Shown: piece by piece, positions 32,168 to 43,493 of the stretch
Numbering within the stretch: position 1 is the stretch's first letter
Layout: every line of letters begins with the position of its first letter
Origin: Leptothrix discophora
Lineage (GTDB): Bacteria; Pseudomonadota; Gammaproteobacteria; Burkholderiales; Burkholderiaceae_C
Length of the DNA: 64,000 nt
Direction of reading: 5' to 3'
Assembly (NCBI RefSeq): GCF_030705305.1
Contig: NZ_JAUZEE010000001.1
Span: 248,001-312,000, forward strand
Notes under the pieces: generated by a model
The model's database searches: none
The model's input: only the letters and a program-made list of their open reading frames with translations
What the model was told of the DNA's origin: nothing
Program-made: the position numbers and the translations under genes

Positions 32168-35100
32168 ATGCACACGCCCCATCCCGGCCACCGAGCCGAC
32201 CTCGCCCCGCCGACCGCCGATGCCGGCGAGGGCCGCGGCGGCTTCAACATCTCGCGCTGGGCGCTGGAACACCCGGCGCTGACGCGCTACCTGCTGATCG
32301 TGCTGACGGTGCTGGGCTTCAATGCCTACTTCCTGCTCGGCCAGGACGAGGACCCGCCGTTCACCTTCCGCGCCATGGTCGTGCAGGCCTTCTGGCCCGG
32401 CGCGACCGCCCAGCAGATGGCCGAGCAGGTCACCGACAAGATCGAGAAGTCGCTGCAGGAAGCGCCTTACCCCGACATCATCCGCAGCTACACCAAGCCG
32501 GGCGAGTCGCTGACGATCGTGCAGATCAAGGACAACTCCGCGCCGTCGGAGGTGCCGCAGGTCTGGTACCAGGTCCGCAAGCGCATCGGCGACATGCGCG
32601 CCTCGCTGCCGGCGGGCGTGATCGGGCCGGTCTTCAACGACGACTTCGGCGATGTCTACGGCACGATCTTCGCGCTGTCGGCCGATGGCTTCTCGCCGGA
32701 GGAAATGCGCGAGTTCGCCGACCGCGTCCGCGAGGACCTGCTGCGGGTGCCGTCGGTGGCCAAGGTCGAGCTGTTCGGCGTTCAGCCGGAGAAGCTCTAC
32801 GTCGAGCTGTCGGGGCGCCGGCTGGCCCAGCTCGGCCTGGACCTGAACCAGGTCATCGCCCAGATCGGCGCGCAGAACGCGGTCGAGGGCGCCGGCGTGC
32901 TCGATGCCGGCAGCCAGAACGTGCAGCTGCGCGTGGGCGGCCAGTTCAACTCGGTCGAGGAGCTGTCGCGGCTGGCGATCCGGGCGGTCAACCCGGCCAC
33001 CGGCGTGGCCAGCACGCTCAAGCTCGGCGACGTCGCGGCCATCCGCCGCGCCACCAGCGACCCGCCGGCGGTGAAGGTGCGCCACCAGGGCCGTGAGGTC
33101 ATCGCGGTTGGCGTGTCGATGGGCAAGGGCGGCGACATCATCGCGCTGGGCAAGGCGCTCCAGGCCAAGGCGGCCGAGATCCGGCAGGCCCTGCCGGCCG
33201 GCATCGAGCTGTCGCAGATCCAGAACCAGCCGGACGCGGTGCAGCGTTCGGTCGGCGAGTTCGTGAAGGTGCTGATCGAGGCGGTCGTGGTGGTGCTGGC
33301 GGTGAGCTTCATCAGCCTGGGCCTGCACACGCGGCCGCTGCGCATCGACATCTGGCCGGGCATGGTCGTGGGCATCACGATTCCGGTGGTGCTGGCCATC
33401 ACCTTCGTCACCATGTACTACTGGGGCGTGGGGCTGCACAAGATCTCGCTGGGCTCGCTGATCATCGCCTTGGGCCTGCTGGTCGACGACGCGATCATTG
33501 CGGTCGAGATGATGGTGCGCAAGCTGGAGGAGGGCTACGACCGCGTCTATGCCGCGACCTACGCCTACGACGCGACCGCCAAGCCGATGCTCACGGGCAC
33601 GCTGATCACGGCCGCCGGCTTCCTGCCGATCGGGCTGGCCCAGTCGACGGTGGGCGAATACACCTTCGCGATCTTCGCGGTCACCTCGGCGGCGCTGCTG
33701 ATCTCGTGGGTGGTGTCGGTCTACTTCGTGCCCTACCTGGGCGCGCGGCTGCTCAAGGTCAAGCCGCATGCGAACCCGGACCAGCCGCACGAGCTGTTCG
33801 ACACGCCGTTCTACGCGCGCTTCCGTGCCACGGTGAACTGGTGCGTGCAGCACCGCTGGATCACGATCGGCCTGACGATCGCGGTCTTCGTCGCCGGCCT
33901 GGCCGGCATGGGACGGGTGCAGCAGCAGTTCTTCCCCGATTCGAGCCGGCCGGAGATCCTGGTCGACCTGTGGCTGCCCGAGGGCTCGACCCTCCAGGAG
34001 AGCGACGCGCTGGCGCGCCGCTTCGAGGCCCGCATGGTGCAGGAGGCCGGCGTCACCAGCGTGTCGACCTGGATCGGCAGCGGCGTGCCGCGCTTCTACC
34101 TGCCACTGGACCAGGTCTTTCCGCAGACCAACGTGAGCCAGGCCATCGTGCTGCCCAAGGACCTGGCCGAACGCGAGGCCCTGCGCCAGCGCCTGCCGGC
34201 CATCCTGGCCACCGAGTTCCCCGAGGCGCGCGGGCGCGTCAAGCTGCTGCCCAACGGGCCGCCGGTGCCTTATCCGGTGCAGTTCCGGGTCACCGGTCCG
34301 GACATCGCCCAGCTCCGCCACTGGGCCGACCAGGCCAAGGCCGTGCTGCGCGCCGATCCGGACATGCGCGGCGTGAACGACAACTGGAACGAGTCGATCA
34401 AGACCGTGCGGCTGGAGATCGACCAGGACAAGGCCCGCGCGCTGGGCGTTTCCAGCCAGTCGATCGCCCAGGCCACCCGCATGCTGCTGAGCGGCATGAC
34501 GGTGGGCCAGTACCGCGAAGGCGACAAGCTGATCGACGTGGTGATGCGCCAGCCGCAGGCCGAGCGCGACGCGCTGTCCGACCTCGACGCCGCGTATGTC
34601 CCGACCGCCAGCGGGCGGGCCGTGCCGCTGACCCAGGTCGCGCGGCTGCAGCCGGCCTGGGAACCGGGCGTGATCTGGCGCGAAGGCCGCCAGTACGCCA
34701 TCACCGTGCAGGGCGACGTCAGCGAGGGCGTGCAGGGGCCCACCGTGTCGGGCCGGCTCTGGCCGGAGCTGATGAAGCTCAAGGCGCAGATGCCCAACGG
34801 CTATGGCATCCAGCTGGCCGGCGCGGCCGAGGAGAGCAGCAAGGGCCAGGGCTCGATCGCCACCGGCGTGCCGATCATGCTGTTCATCATCTTCACGCTG
34901 CTGATGCTGCAGTTGCAGAGCTTCTCCCGGTCGCTGCTGGTCTTCCTGACCGGCCCGATGGGCATTGCCGGCGTGGCCGGTGCGTTGCTGCTGCTGGGTC
35001 GGCCGTTCGGCTTCGTCGCGCTGCTGGGCGTGATCGCGCTGATGGGCATGATCATGCGCAACTCGGTCATCCTGATCGACCAGATCGAGTCCGACCGGGC

Positions 35101-35359
35101 CCGCGGCGTGCCGGCCTGGGACGCGGTGGTCGAGTCGGCGGTGCGGCGCTTCCGCCCGATCGTGCTGACCGCGGCGGCCGCCGTGCTGGCGATGATCCCG
35201 CTGTCGCGCAGCGTGTTCTGGGGTCCGATGGCGGTGGCCATCATGGGCGGCCTGATCGTCGCGACGGCGTTGACGCTGCTGGCCCTGCCGGCGATGTACG
35301 CGGCATGGTTCCGCGTCCGGCGCGAGCCGGGCCAAGGCGGCGCATCCGCCGCCGGCTAG
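32168..35359 (+). CDS. RND efflux transporter permease (AcrB-like)
   Basis: The protein has 1063 residues, normal for an RND pump. A hydrophobic first helix at about residues 38-58 is followed by the first periplasmic loop, helices 2-6 (about 360-545), the second large loop and helices 8-12 (about 905-1050). The proton-relay Asp pair is seen in helix 4 as LGLLVDDAIIAVEMMV. The VQAFWPGATAQQMAEQV and QQQFFPDSSRPEI phrases resemble the hydrophobe/amphiphile export branch, and several residues resemble the Czc-less YegN/MdtB types. The substrate cannot be deduced. It forms an operon with the adaptor gene. Confidence 0.95.
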   Translation: MHTPHPGHRADLAPPTADAGEGRGGFNISRWALEHPALTRYLLIVLTVLGFNAYFLLGQDEDPPFTFRAMVVQAFWPGATAQQMAEQVTDKIEKSLQEAPYPDIIRSYTKPGESLTIVQIKDNSAPSEVPQVWYQVRKRIGDMRASLPAGVIGPVFNDDFGDVYGTIFALSADGFSPEEMREFADRVREDLLRVPSVAKVELFGVQPEKLYVELSGRRLAQLGLDLNQVIAQIGAQNAVEGAGVLDAGSQNVQLRVGGQFNSVEELSRLAIRAVNPATGVASTLKLGDVAAIRRATSDPPAVKVRHQGREVIAVGVSMGKGGDIIALGKALQAKAAEIRQALPAGIELSQIQNQPDAVQRSVGEFVKVLIEAVVVVLAVSFISLGLHTRPLRIDIWPGMVVGITIPVVLAITFVTMYYWGVGLHKISLGSLIIALGLLVDDAIIAVEMMVRKLEEGYDRVYAATYAYDATAKPMLTGTLITAAGFLPIGLAQSTVGEYTFAIFAVTSAALLISWVVSVYFVPYLGARLLKVKPHANPDQPHELFDTPFYARFRATVNWCVQHRWITIGLTIAVFVAGLAGMGRVQQQFFPDSSRPEILVDLWLPEGSTLQESDALARRFEARMVQEAGVTSVSTWIGSGVPRFYLPLDQVFPQTNVSQAIVLPKDLAEREALRQRLPAILATEFPEARGRVKLLPNGPPVPYPVQFRVTGPDIAQLRHWADQAKAVLRADPDMRGVNDNWNESIKTVRLEIDQDKARALGVSSQSIAQATRMLLSGMTVGQYREGDKLIDVVMRQPQAERDALSDLDAAYVPTASGRAVPLTQVARLQPAWEPGVIWREGRQYAITVQGDVSEGVQGPTVSGRLWPELMKLKAQMPNGYGIQLAGAAEESSKGQGSIATGVPIMLFIIFTLLMLQLQSFSRSLLVFLTGPMGIAGVAGALLLLGRPFGFVALLGVIALMGMIMRNSVILIDQIESDRARGVPAWDAVVESAVRRFRPIVLTAAAAVLAMIPLSRSVFWGPMAVAIMGGLIVATALTLLALPAMYAAWFRVRREPGQGGASAAG

Positions 35360-35503
35360 AATCGCGGGTTCACGGTTCGCCGTGGGGCGCACCTCGCGGC
35401 GCCCGGATCGCCCCGCCCGCGACAGCGCCCCGTGCGCCGGTCGAAGCCCCGGTGGCACCGGGATCGGCAGCGGGCCGGGCGTTCCCCGGCAACCTCAGGA
35501 CAC

Positions 35504-35590
35504 GCGCGGGTGGCGAAATGGGTAGACGCACCAGGTTTAGGTCCTGACGCCTTCACGGGCGTGCCGGTTCGAGTCCGGCTCCGCGCACCA
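35504..35590 (+). tRNA. tRNA-Leu (anticodon TAG)
   Basis: This is an 87-nt class II tRNA with encoded CCA. The acceptor stem GCGCGGG pairs with TCCGCGC, the T loop is GGTTCGAGTCC, and a long variable arm is present. The anticodon TAG is at 35538-35540, in the loop TTTAGGT; it reads CUN codons. Confidence 0.95.
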
Positions 35591-35628
35591 GTTTTCCGAC
35601 GAACAAGCAACCGAAAGAGCAGCAAGAC

Positions 35629-36942
35629 ATGGCCGTTACCGTGGAGACCCTCGACAAGCTCGAGCGCCGCATCACCCTGACCCTGTCCGCCGAGGACCTC
35701 GGCAAGGAAGTCGATGCCCGCCTCAAGAAGCTGGCCCGCACCGTCAAGGCCGACGGCTTCCGTCCCGGCAAGGTGCCGATGAACGTCGTGGCCCAGCGCT
35801 ACGGCTACTCGGTCCAGTACGAAGTGATGAACGACAAGGTCGGCCAGGCATTCGCCGCCGCCGCCAGCGAAGCGCAGCTGCGCGTTGCCGGCACGCCGCG
35901 CATCACCGAGAAGGATGGCGCCGCCGATGGCCAGGTGTCCTTCGACGCGACCTTCGAGGTCTATCCGGAGGTCGTCCTGAGCGACCTGTCGGCCCTCGAG
36001 ATCGAGCGTGTCTCGACCGAGGTCACCGACGTCGCGATCGACCGCACCCTGGAGATCCTGCGCAAGCAGCGCCGTACCTTCGCCCAGCGCGCCCTCGGTG
36101 AAGCCGCCGCCGACGACGACCGCGTGACCATCGACTTCGCCGGCAAGATCGACGGCGAGCCCTTCGAGGGCGGCAAGGCCGAAGGCTTCCAGTTCATCCT
36201 CGGCGAAGGCCGCATGCTCGAAGCCTTCGAGAAGGCCGTGCGCGGCATGAAGGCCGGCGAGTCCAAGACCTTCCCGCTCGCCTTCCCCGAGGACTACCAC
36301 GGCAAGGACGTGGCCGGCAAGGAAGCCGACTTCCTGGTCACGCTGACCCAGATCGAGGCGCAGAAGCTGCCCGAGGTCGATGCCGCCTTCGCCGAATCGC
36401 TGGGCATCGCCGACGCCACCATCGACGGCCTGCGTGCCGACATCAAGAAGAACCTCGAGCGCGAGGTGAAGTTCCGCGTCGCCGCCCGCAACAAGCAGGC
36501 CGTGATGGCCGCGCTGGAGAAGGCCGGCACGTTCGAGCTGCCCAAGGCGCTGGTCGACAACGAACTGGCTCGCCTGGTCGAAGGCGCCCGCAACGACCTG
36601 AAGCAGCGTGGCATCAAGGACGCCGACAAGGCCCCGATCCCGACCGAGATGTTCCAGCCGCAGGCCGAGCGCCGCGTCCGCCTGGGCCTGACGATCGCCG
36701 AGGTCGTGCGCGCCAACAACCTGTCGGCGACGATGGAGCAGATCAAGGCCCACGTCGACGAGATGGCCCAGAGCTATGAGCGTCCCGAGGAAGTCGTGCG
36801 CTGGTACTTCGGTGACCAGCAGCGCCTGGGCGAGGTCGAGGCCGTCGTGATCGAGGCCAACGTGACCGAGTTCGTGCTCGGCAAGGCCAAGGTCAGCGAC
36901 ATCACCCTGCCGTTCGACGAGCTGATGGGCGCGGCCGGCTGA
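35629..36942 (+). CDS. tig: Trigger factor
   Basis: The protein has 437 residues. It is the ribosome-bound chaperone that meets nascent chains. The N-terminal ribosome-binding domain includes [19 protein letters not shown] (about residues 40-60, the GFRxGxxP signature). A FKBP-type prolyl isomerase domain follows ([20 protein letters not shown], about 160-245), then the helical C-terminal chaperone domain. It heads the tig-clpP-clpX-lon run of proteostasis genes. A tRNA-Leu gene ends 38 bp before its ATG. Confidence 0.98.
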   Translation: MAVTVETLDKLERRITLTLSAEDLGKEVDARLKKLARTVKADGFRPGKVPMNVVAQRYGYSVQYEVMNDKVGQAFAAAASEAQLRVAGTPRITEKDGAADGQVSFDATFEVYPEVVLSDLSALEIERVSTEVTDVAIDRTLEILRKQRRTFAQRALGEAAADDDRVTIDFAGKIDGEPFEGGKAEGFQFILGEGRMLEAFEKAVRGMKAGESKTFPLAFPEDYHGKDVAGKEADFLVTLTQIEAQKLPEVDAAFAESLGIADATIDGLRADIKKNLEREVKFRVAARNKQAVMAALEKAGTFELPKALVDNELARLVEGARNDLKQRGIKDADKAPIPTEMFQPQAERRVRLGLTIAEVVRANNLSATMEQIKAHVDEMAQSYERPEEVVRWYFGDQQRLGEVEAVVIEANVTEFVLGKAKVSDITLPFDELMGAAG

Positions 36943-37001
36943 CACGCCGTCGCACCGGACCGGAGGCGCCCGCCGGGGCAGTCGCCGGTCCTCCGGCAAG
37001 C

Positions 37002-37028
37002 ACAAGGGGCGCTGACAGCGCCCCTTGT
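37002..37028 (+). terminator. Long hairpin between tig and clpP
   Basis: ACAAGGGGCGCT and AGCGCCCCTTGT make a perfect 12-bp stem with loop GAC, 60 bp after the tig stop. No T tract follows, so it could be a partial terminator or an mRNA end-stabilising structure rather than a full Rho-independent terminator. Confidence 0.6.
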
Positions 37029-37195
37029 CACATCCGGGCCGCTTGGGTAGCCCGAAGGGCCACCGCCGGCAATCGCATAATGCCCCTCCACCCGGGATCA
37101 GGGACCCCGGGCGACAGGTCCGCGCCGTTCACGCGGGCGTGCCGCGCCTCCCCATCTATCAAACCGGCGGCAACGGCCGCCTCAGGGTCAGCAAC

Positions 37196-37804
37196 ATGAG
37201 CGCACTCGATACGAACAATCTGGGCCTGGTCCCCATCGTCGTTGAACAGTCGGGCCGCGGCGAGCGGTCGTACGACATCTATTCGCGCCTGTTGCGCGAG
37301 CGCGTGATCTTCCTGGTCGGCCCGGTCAATGACCAGACCGCCAACCTGGTCGTCGCCCAGCTCCTGTTCCTGGAGAGCGAGAACCCGGACAAGGACATCT
37401 CGCTGTACATCAACTCGCCCGGCGGCAGCGTCAGCGCCGGCATGTCGATCTACGACACGATGCAGTTCATCAAGCCGCAGGTCTCGACGCTTTGCATGGG
37501 CCTGGCCGCGAGCATGGGCGCCTTCCTGCTGACGGCGGGCGCCAAGGGCAAGCGCTTCGCGCTGCCGAACTCCAAGATCATGATCCACCAGCCGCTGGGC
37601 GGCGCCCAGGGCCAGGCCACGGACATCGAGATCCACGCCCGCGAGATCCTCAAGACCCGCGAGCAGCTCAACAAGATCCTGGCCGAGCGCAGCGGTCAAT
37701 CGCTGGAAAAGATCCAGAACGACACCGAGCGTGACTACTTCATGTCGGCCGACGAGGCGCAGACTTACGGCCTGATCGACCAGGTCATCAGCAAGCGCGC
37801 CTGA
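37196..37804 (+). CDS. clpP: ATP-dependent Clp protease proteolytic subunit
   Basis: The protein has 202 residues from the ATG at 37196. It forms a tetradecameric serine peptidase barrel that degrades proteins unfolded by ClpX or ClpA. The catalytic triad is visible: Ser in [11 protein letters not shown], His in IMIHQPLGG, and Asp in the [11 protein letters not shown] region. The N-terminal [18 protein letters not shown] is typical. A CATAAT at 37076-37081 could be its -10. clpX follows 98 bp downstream. The gene is separated from tig by 253 bp containing a long hairpin. Confidence 0.98.
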   Translation: MSALDTNNLGLVPIVVEQSGRGERSYDIYSRLLRERVIFLVGPVNDQTANLVVAQLLFLESENPDKDISLYINSPGGSVSAGMSIYDTMQFIKPQVSTLCMGLAASMGAFLLTAGAKGKRFALPNSKIMIHQPLGGAQGQATDIEIHAREILKTREQLNKILAERSGQSLEKIQNDTERDYFMSADEAQTYGLIDQVISKRA

Positions 37805-37902
37805 GTGCGGGGCGCCGGTGCCGGGCGGGTCCCGGCGCCGGGCCGTCCAGGCCGTCACGGCCTTGTCTTATCATCAATTCGCACTTCTTTAGGCAGTCCT
37901 CC

Positions 37903-39171
<1,269 letters not shown>

Positions 39172-39240
39172 ACGGAACGACCAGCCCCTGGGGCTGTGAA
39201 CGGCGTGAGACGGGCGGCTTCCCCGCCGCCTGGCCCCGCC

Positions 39241-39268
39241 CTTGCAAACGATGTCTGCGTGCCCACAT
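39241..39268 (+). promoter_or_regulatory. Sigma32-like promoter of lon
   Basis: CTTGCAA (39241-39247) and CCCACAT (39262-39268) are 14 bp apart, each one substitution or so from the heat-shock consensus CTTGAAA / CCCCAT. The predicted start leaves a leader of about 18 nt before the lon ATG. Confidence 0.5.
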
Positions 39269-39292
39269 GGAAATGCAGAAAGAGAGGTTCTG

Positions 39293-41716
39293 ATGTCAGG
39301 TCACCCCATCCTCCCCGCCGACCCCATCAAGCTGCCGCTGCTCCCGCTGCGTGACGTGGTCGTCTTCCCGCACATGGTCATCCCGCTGTTCGTCGGGCGG
39401 CCCAAGTCCATCAAGGCCCTCGAAGCCGCGATGGAAGCGGGTCGCCAGATCATGCTGGTGGCGCAGAAGGCCGCCGGCAAGGACGAGCCCAAGCCCGAGG
39501 ACATGTTCGAGACCGGCTGCGTCTCCAACATCCTGCAGATGCTCAAGCTGCCCGACGGCACCGTGAAGGTGCTGGTCGAAGGCCTGCAGCGCGCCAACAC
39601 CACCGCGATCGACGATGCCGGCGAGTTCTTCACCGCCGACCTCGTGCCGGTGCCGCCGCCCGACCAGGGCACGCCCGAGATCGAGGCCCTGCGCCGCGCG
39701 GTCACTCAGCAGTTCGATCAGTACGTCAAGCTCAACAAGAAGATCCCGCCGGAGATCCTGACGTCCATCGCGGGCATCGACGATGCCGGCCGGCTGGCCG
39801 ACACCATCGCCGCGCACCTGCCGCTCAAGCTCGAGAGCAAGCAGGCCATCCTCGACCTGGTCGAGGTGTCCAAGCGTCTCGAGAAGCTGCTGGAGCTGCT
39901 GGAGCACGAGGTCGACATCCTGCAGGTCGAGAAGCGGATCCGTGGTCGCGTCAAGCGCCAGATGGAGAAGAGCCAGCGCGAGTACTACCTCAACGAGCAG
40001 GTCAAGGCGATCCAGAAGGAACTGGGCGAAGGCGAAGAAGGGGCCGATCTCGACGAGCTCGAGAAGAAGGTCATCTCCGCTCGCATGCCCAAGGAAGCAC
40101 GCAAGAAGGCCGATGCCGAGCTGAAGAAGCTCAAGCTGATGTCGCCGATGTCGGCCGAGGCGACGGTCGTGCGCAACTACATCGACACGCTGGTCAACCT
40201 GCCCTGGGCCAAGAAGAGCAAGGTCAAGCACGACCTGCCGCTGGCCGAGGAGGTGCTCAACGAGGATCACTTCGGCCTCGAGAAGGTCAAGGAACGCATC
40301 CTCGAGTACCTCGCGGTGCAGCAGCGTGTCGACAAGGTCAAGGCGCCGATCCTGTGCCTGGTCGGCCCTCCGGGCGTCGGCAAGACCTCGCTCGGCCAGA
40401 GCGTGGCCCGCGCCACGGGCCGCAAGTTCGTCCGCATGGCGCTGGGCGGCGTGCGCGACGAGGCCGAAATCCGCGGCCACCGCCGCACCTACATTGGCTC
40501 GATGCCAGGCAAGGTGCTGCAGAGCCTGGGCAAGGTCGGGGTGCGCAACCCGCTGTTCCTGCTCGACGAGATCGACAAGCTCGGCATGGACTTCCGTGGC
40601 GACCCGTCGTCGGCGCTGCTGGAGGTGCTGGACCCGGAGCAGAACCACACCTTCGCGGACCACTACGTCGAGGTCGACTTCGACCTGTCGGACGTGATGT
40701 TCGTGGCGACGTCGAACTCGCTGAACATCCCGCCGGCGCTGCTGGACCGGATGGAGGTGATCCGCCTCTCGGGCTACACCGAGGACGAGAAGGTCTCGAT
40801 CGCCCAGCGCTACCTGCTGCCCAAGCAACGCAAGAACAACGGCGTCGCCGACAGCGAGCTGGACGTCAGCGAGGACGCAGTGCGGGCCATCATCCGCTAC
40901 TACACGCGTGAAGCCGGCGTGCGTTCGCTGGAGCGCGAGATCTCCAAGATCTGCCGCAAGGTCGTGAAGGGTCTGTCGCTGAAGAAGTACGAAGGCACCG
41001 TGCAGGTGACCGGCGAGAACATTGGCGACTTCCTGGGCGTGCGCCGATACAGCTTCGGCCAGGCCGAGAAGCAGGACCAGGTCGGCCAGGTCAATGGCCT
41101 GGCGTGGACCGAGGTGGGCGGCGACCTGCTGACCATCGAGGCCACGGTCATGCCAGGCAAGGGCGGGATCATCCGCACCGGCTCGCTGGGCGACGTGATG
41201 AAGGAATCGGTCGAGGCCGCCCGCACGGTGGTGCGCAGCCGGGCGCATCGCCTGGGCATCAAGGATGAGTTGTTCGAGAAGCGTGACATCCACATCCACG
41301 TGCCCGACGGCGCGACGCCCAAGGATGGTCCGAGCGCGGGTGCCGCCATGACGACGGCCTTCGTGTCGGCGCTGACCGGCATCCCGGTGCGGGCCGACGT
41401 CGCGATGACTGGCGAGATCACGCTGCGTGGCGAAGTCACCGAGATCGGCGGCCTGAAGGAAAAGCTGCTCGCGGCCCACCGTGGCGGCATCAAGACGGTA
41501 CTGATCCCGGAAGAGAACGCCAAGGACCTCGCGGAGATTCCGGACAACGTCAAGAGCCAGCTCGAGATCGTGCCGGTCAAATGGATCGACAAGGTCCTCG
41601 AGATCGCCCTGACGCGAGCACCGGTGGCGCTCCCCGATGAGGAGGTCAAGGTCGAGGAAGCCAAGCCTGCGGCGGACAGCGCCACGCCGGTCGTCGCCGA
41701 CGCGACCAAGCACTGA
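39293..41716 (+). CDS. lon: ATP-dependent protease Lon (LonA)
   Basis: The protein has 807 residues from the ATG at 39293, which has AGAGAGG upstream; an ATG-like start 17 codons earlier would overlap the heat-shock-like promoter. The LON N domain begins [21 protein letters not shown] coiled-coil linker is followed by the AAA+ module with Walker [12 protein letters not shown] (about residue 360) and Walker [12 protein letters not shown]. The peptidase domain ends with the catalytic Ser in DGPSAGAAM (about residue 680) and the Lys about 43 residues later. It degrades misfolded and regulatory proteins. Confidence 0.98.
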   Translation: MSGHPILPADPIKLPLLPLRDVVVFPHMVIPLFVGRPKSIKALEAAMEAGRQIMLVAQKAAGKDEPKPEDMFETGCVSNILQMLKLPDGTVKVLVEGLQRANTTAIDDAGEFFTADLVPVPPPDQGTPEIEALRRAVTQQFDQYVKLNKKIPPEILTSIAGIDDAGRLADTIAAHLPLKLESKQAILDLVEVSKRLEKLLELLEHEVDILQVEKRIRGRVKRQMEKSQREYYLNEQVKAIQKELGEGEEGADLDELEKKVISARMPKEARKKADAELKKLKLMSPMSAEATVVRNYIDTLVNLPWAKKSKVKHDLPLAEEVLNEDHFGLEKVKERILEYLAVQQRVDKVKAPILCLVGPPGVGKTSLGQSVARATGRKFVRMALGGVRDEAEIRGHRRTYIGSMPGKVLQSLGKVGVRNPLFLLDEIDKLGMDFRGDPSSALLEVLDPEQNHTFADHYVEVDFDLSDVMFVATSNSLNIPPALLDRMEVIRLSGYTEDEKVSIAQRYLLPKQRKNNGVADSELDVSEDAVRAIIRYYTREAGVRSLEREISKICRKVVKGLSLKKYEGTVQVTGENIGDFLGVRRYSFGQAEKQDQVGQVNGLAWTEVGGDLLTIEATVMPGKGGIIRTGSLGDVMKESVEAARTVVRSRAHRLGIKDELFEKRDIHIHVPDGATPKDGPSAGAAMTTAFVSALTGIPVRADVAMTGEITLRGEVTEIGGLKEKLLAAHRGGIKTVLIPEENAKDLAEIPDNVKSQLEIVPVKWIDKVLEIALTRAPVALPDEEVKVEEAKPAADSATPVVADATKH

Positions 41717-41726
41717 GGCAAAAAAG

Positions 41727-41758
41727 TCGGCGAAGGGGCTTGCAGCCTTCGCCGATTT
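41727..41758 (+). terminator. Terminator of lon
   Basis: TCGGCGAAGG and CCTTCGCCGA form a perfect 10-bp stem with a 9-nt loop, followed by TTTCC. It lies 11 bp after the lon stop and overlaps the promoter of the tRNA cluster. Confidence 0.8.
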
Positions 41759-41769
41759 CCTCCTATACT
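41740..41769 (+). promoter_or_regulatory. Promoter of the Gly-Cys-Gly-Leu tRNA cluster
   Basis: TTGCAG (41740-41745) and TATACT (41764-41769) are 18 bp apart. The -35 lies in the loop and the spacer in the 3-prime arm of the lon terminator hairpin. The first tRNA starts about 60 bp downstream. Confidence 0.55.
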
Positions 41770-41829
41770 TTCAGTCTCGATGCAAAGCAGCAAACGCCCA
41801 CAGCGTCAATGCAAAAAGCAAAGAGCAAT

Positions 41830-41905
<76 letters not shown>

Positions 41906-41980
41906 GTTTCCGGCCGGATTTGGCATCAGGGAGGCTCACAAGGCTTACTTTTTGTTGAGGAACGGCACAGTCGAGCCCGC

Positions 41981-42054
41981 GGCGCGGTAGCAAAGCGGTT
42001 ATGCAGCGGATTGCAAATCCGTCCAGGGTGGTTCGACTCCACTCCGCGCCTCCA
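41981..42054 (+). tRNA. tRNA-Cys (anticodon GCA)
   Basis: This 74-nt tRNA has encoded CCA; the acceptor GGCGCGG pairs with CCGCGCC. The anticodon loop reads ATTGCAAAT with anticodon GCA. It lies between the two tRNA-Gly copies. Confidence 0.97.
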
Positions 42055-42099
42055 GAATGCTGGTGGTGGGGGCTCGGCAAAGCAGTTTTGTCAGTTCAT

Positions 42100-42175
<76 letters not shown>

Positions 42176-42252
42176 CATGCAGACCCTCAAAGCCGTCCCT
42201 GTGACGGCTTTGTGCGTTGTGGGGCAGATATTCACGTTGCAGTCTTGCGCCC

Positions 42253-42341
42253 GCCCGGGTGGTGAAATCGGTAGACACAGCGGACTTAAAATCCGCGGCC
42301 TTTCGCAGGGCGTACGGGTTCGAGTCCCGTCCTGGGCACCA
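42253..42341 (+). tRNA. tRNA-Leu (anticodon TAA)
   Basis: This 89-nt class II tRNA has a long variable arm; the acceptor GCCCGGG pairs with CCTGGGC, and CCA is encoded. The anticodon loop CTTAAAA gives TAA, reading UUR codons. It is last of the cluster. Confidence 0.96.
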
Positions 42342-42461
42342 AACTCCAGCCTCTGAGCGCGCTTCGCCGGATTGGCGCTCCGCCCCTTGTTTCTCGCCGC
42401 TCGGCACCGTTGTGAATACAGCGGCGACCGTGTTTCTGGCGAAGCCTTGCTGGACGGTGAA

Positions 42462-43319
42462 TCAGGCCCCGTCGACGCGGTTCCAGGGACCAGGCAAGGG
42501 CTGGGCGAGACAAGACGTGCCGAGCCATCGCTGGCTGGCCGCCGTCAGCAGGGCCGGATCGCCGCTGCTCCACAGTTGCAGGCGGGTGTCGACGCCGGTG
42601 CCGAGGGCCTGCCCGAGCGGACGCAGGTCCAGCGTGCGACGGGCGATGGCTTCCGACGTGTCGACCAGCGCGACGTCCTCCCCGAACTGGCTGGCGATCA
42701 GATCGGCGACCAGCGGGTAGTGCGTGCAGCCGAGCACGACCGTGTCGACGCCGGCCAATCGCAGCGGGGCGCAGCAGCGTTCGACGCAGCCCCGGACCGT
42801 CGCGCTGTCCAGCGCGTGGTTCTCGATCGCGGCCGCCAGGCCGACGCCCGGTTGCAGCGTCAGGTCGATGCGGTCGGCGTGGGCTTGCGCCAGGAGCTGG
42901 AAGCGCTCGCTGCGCAGCGTGGCCTCGGTGGCCAACACGCCGATGCGGCCGTTGCGCGTGCGCTGGGTCGCCGGCTTGATGCCGGGTTCGACGCCGACGA
43001 TGGGCAATTCGGGATGGGCCGCGCGCAGCGCCTTCACCGCGGCCGCCGTCGCGGTGTTGCAGGCGACCACCAGCATGTCCACGCCCTGATCGACAAGAAA
43101 GTCGGCGACGCGCAGCGAGCGCGCCACGATGAAGTCGACCGGCTTGTCGCCATAGGGCGCGTGTCCGGAATCGGCGACGTAGACAAAGCGCGCATCGTCG
43201 CGAAGCCGGCACAGGCTGCGCAGCACCGACAGACCGCCCAGGCCGGAATCGAACACGCCGATGCGTGGCGCGGTGGCAGTCTGCGGGTTCATGCGGGTGT
43301 CGGCGCGGTCGTTGTTCAT
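42462..43319 (-). CDS. murI: Glutamate racemase
   Basis: The protein has 285 residues from the ATG at 43319; an ATG 9 codons later (43292) also fits the family N terminus, and neither has a clear ribosome site. It makes D-glutamate for peptidoglycan. The opening RIGVFDSGLGGLSVL, the first catalytic Cys in VVACNTATA (about residue 85) and the second in VVLGCTHYPLVADL (about residue 197) are all present. A nearby EPGIKPA loop binds substrate. It is convergent with the tRNA cluster and divergent from etfB. Confidence 0.95.
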   Translation of the reverse strand: MNNDRADTRMNPQTATAPRIGVFDSGLGGLSVLRSLCRLRDDARFVYVADSGHAPYGDKPVDFIVARSLRVADFLVDQGVDMLVVACNTATAAAVKALRAAHPELPIVGVEPGIKPATQRTRNGRIGVLATEATLRSERFQLLAQAHADRIDLTLQPGVGLAAAIENHALDSATVRGCVERCCAPLRLAGVDTVVLGCTHYPLVADLIASQFGEDVALVDTSEAIARRTLDLRPLGQALGTGVDTRLQLWSSGDPALLTAASQRWLGTSCLAQPLPGPWNRVDGA

Positions 43320-43363
43320 GCGGTGGGCGCGGCAGTCTAGCAACGGGGCCGAGAGGCCTGTTC

Positions 43364-43393
43364 TTGCTCGCCGCTTGGGTTCCATCCTAAAAT
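43364..43393 (+). promoter_or_regulatory. Candidate promoter of etfBA
   Basis: TTGCTC (43364-43369) and TAAAAT (43388-43393) are 18 bp apart. The palindromic operator-like element begins immediately after the -10 and would cover the transcription start. Confidence 0.5.
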
Positions 43394-43410
43394 AGAACGA
43401 TCGTTCGATT
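43391..43410. promoter_or_regulatory. TetR-type operator upstream of etfB
   Basis: AATAGAACGATCGTTCGATT contains the perfect 12-bp palindrome GAACGATCGTTC (43395-43406), with outer AAT/ATT symmetry broken by one position on each side. Such elements control fatty-acid catabolism genes through TetR-family repressors such as PsrA or FadP in related bacteria. Which regulator acts here is unknown. Confidence 0.55.
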
Positions 43411-43493
43411 TTGTTTCACGGGTGCGACAACACGTTGACGTGGCCCCATAGAATGCCGGCCGTGATTCACCACAGGCCATTGGAGAGAGACCG

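Noticed and set aside
32009-35458. An 1149-codon open frame antisense to the RND pump gene
   Set aside because: The pump protein on the other strand is unmistakable, and the antisense translation is low-complexity His/Arg/Asp/Gln-rich with no family signature.
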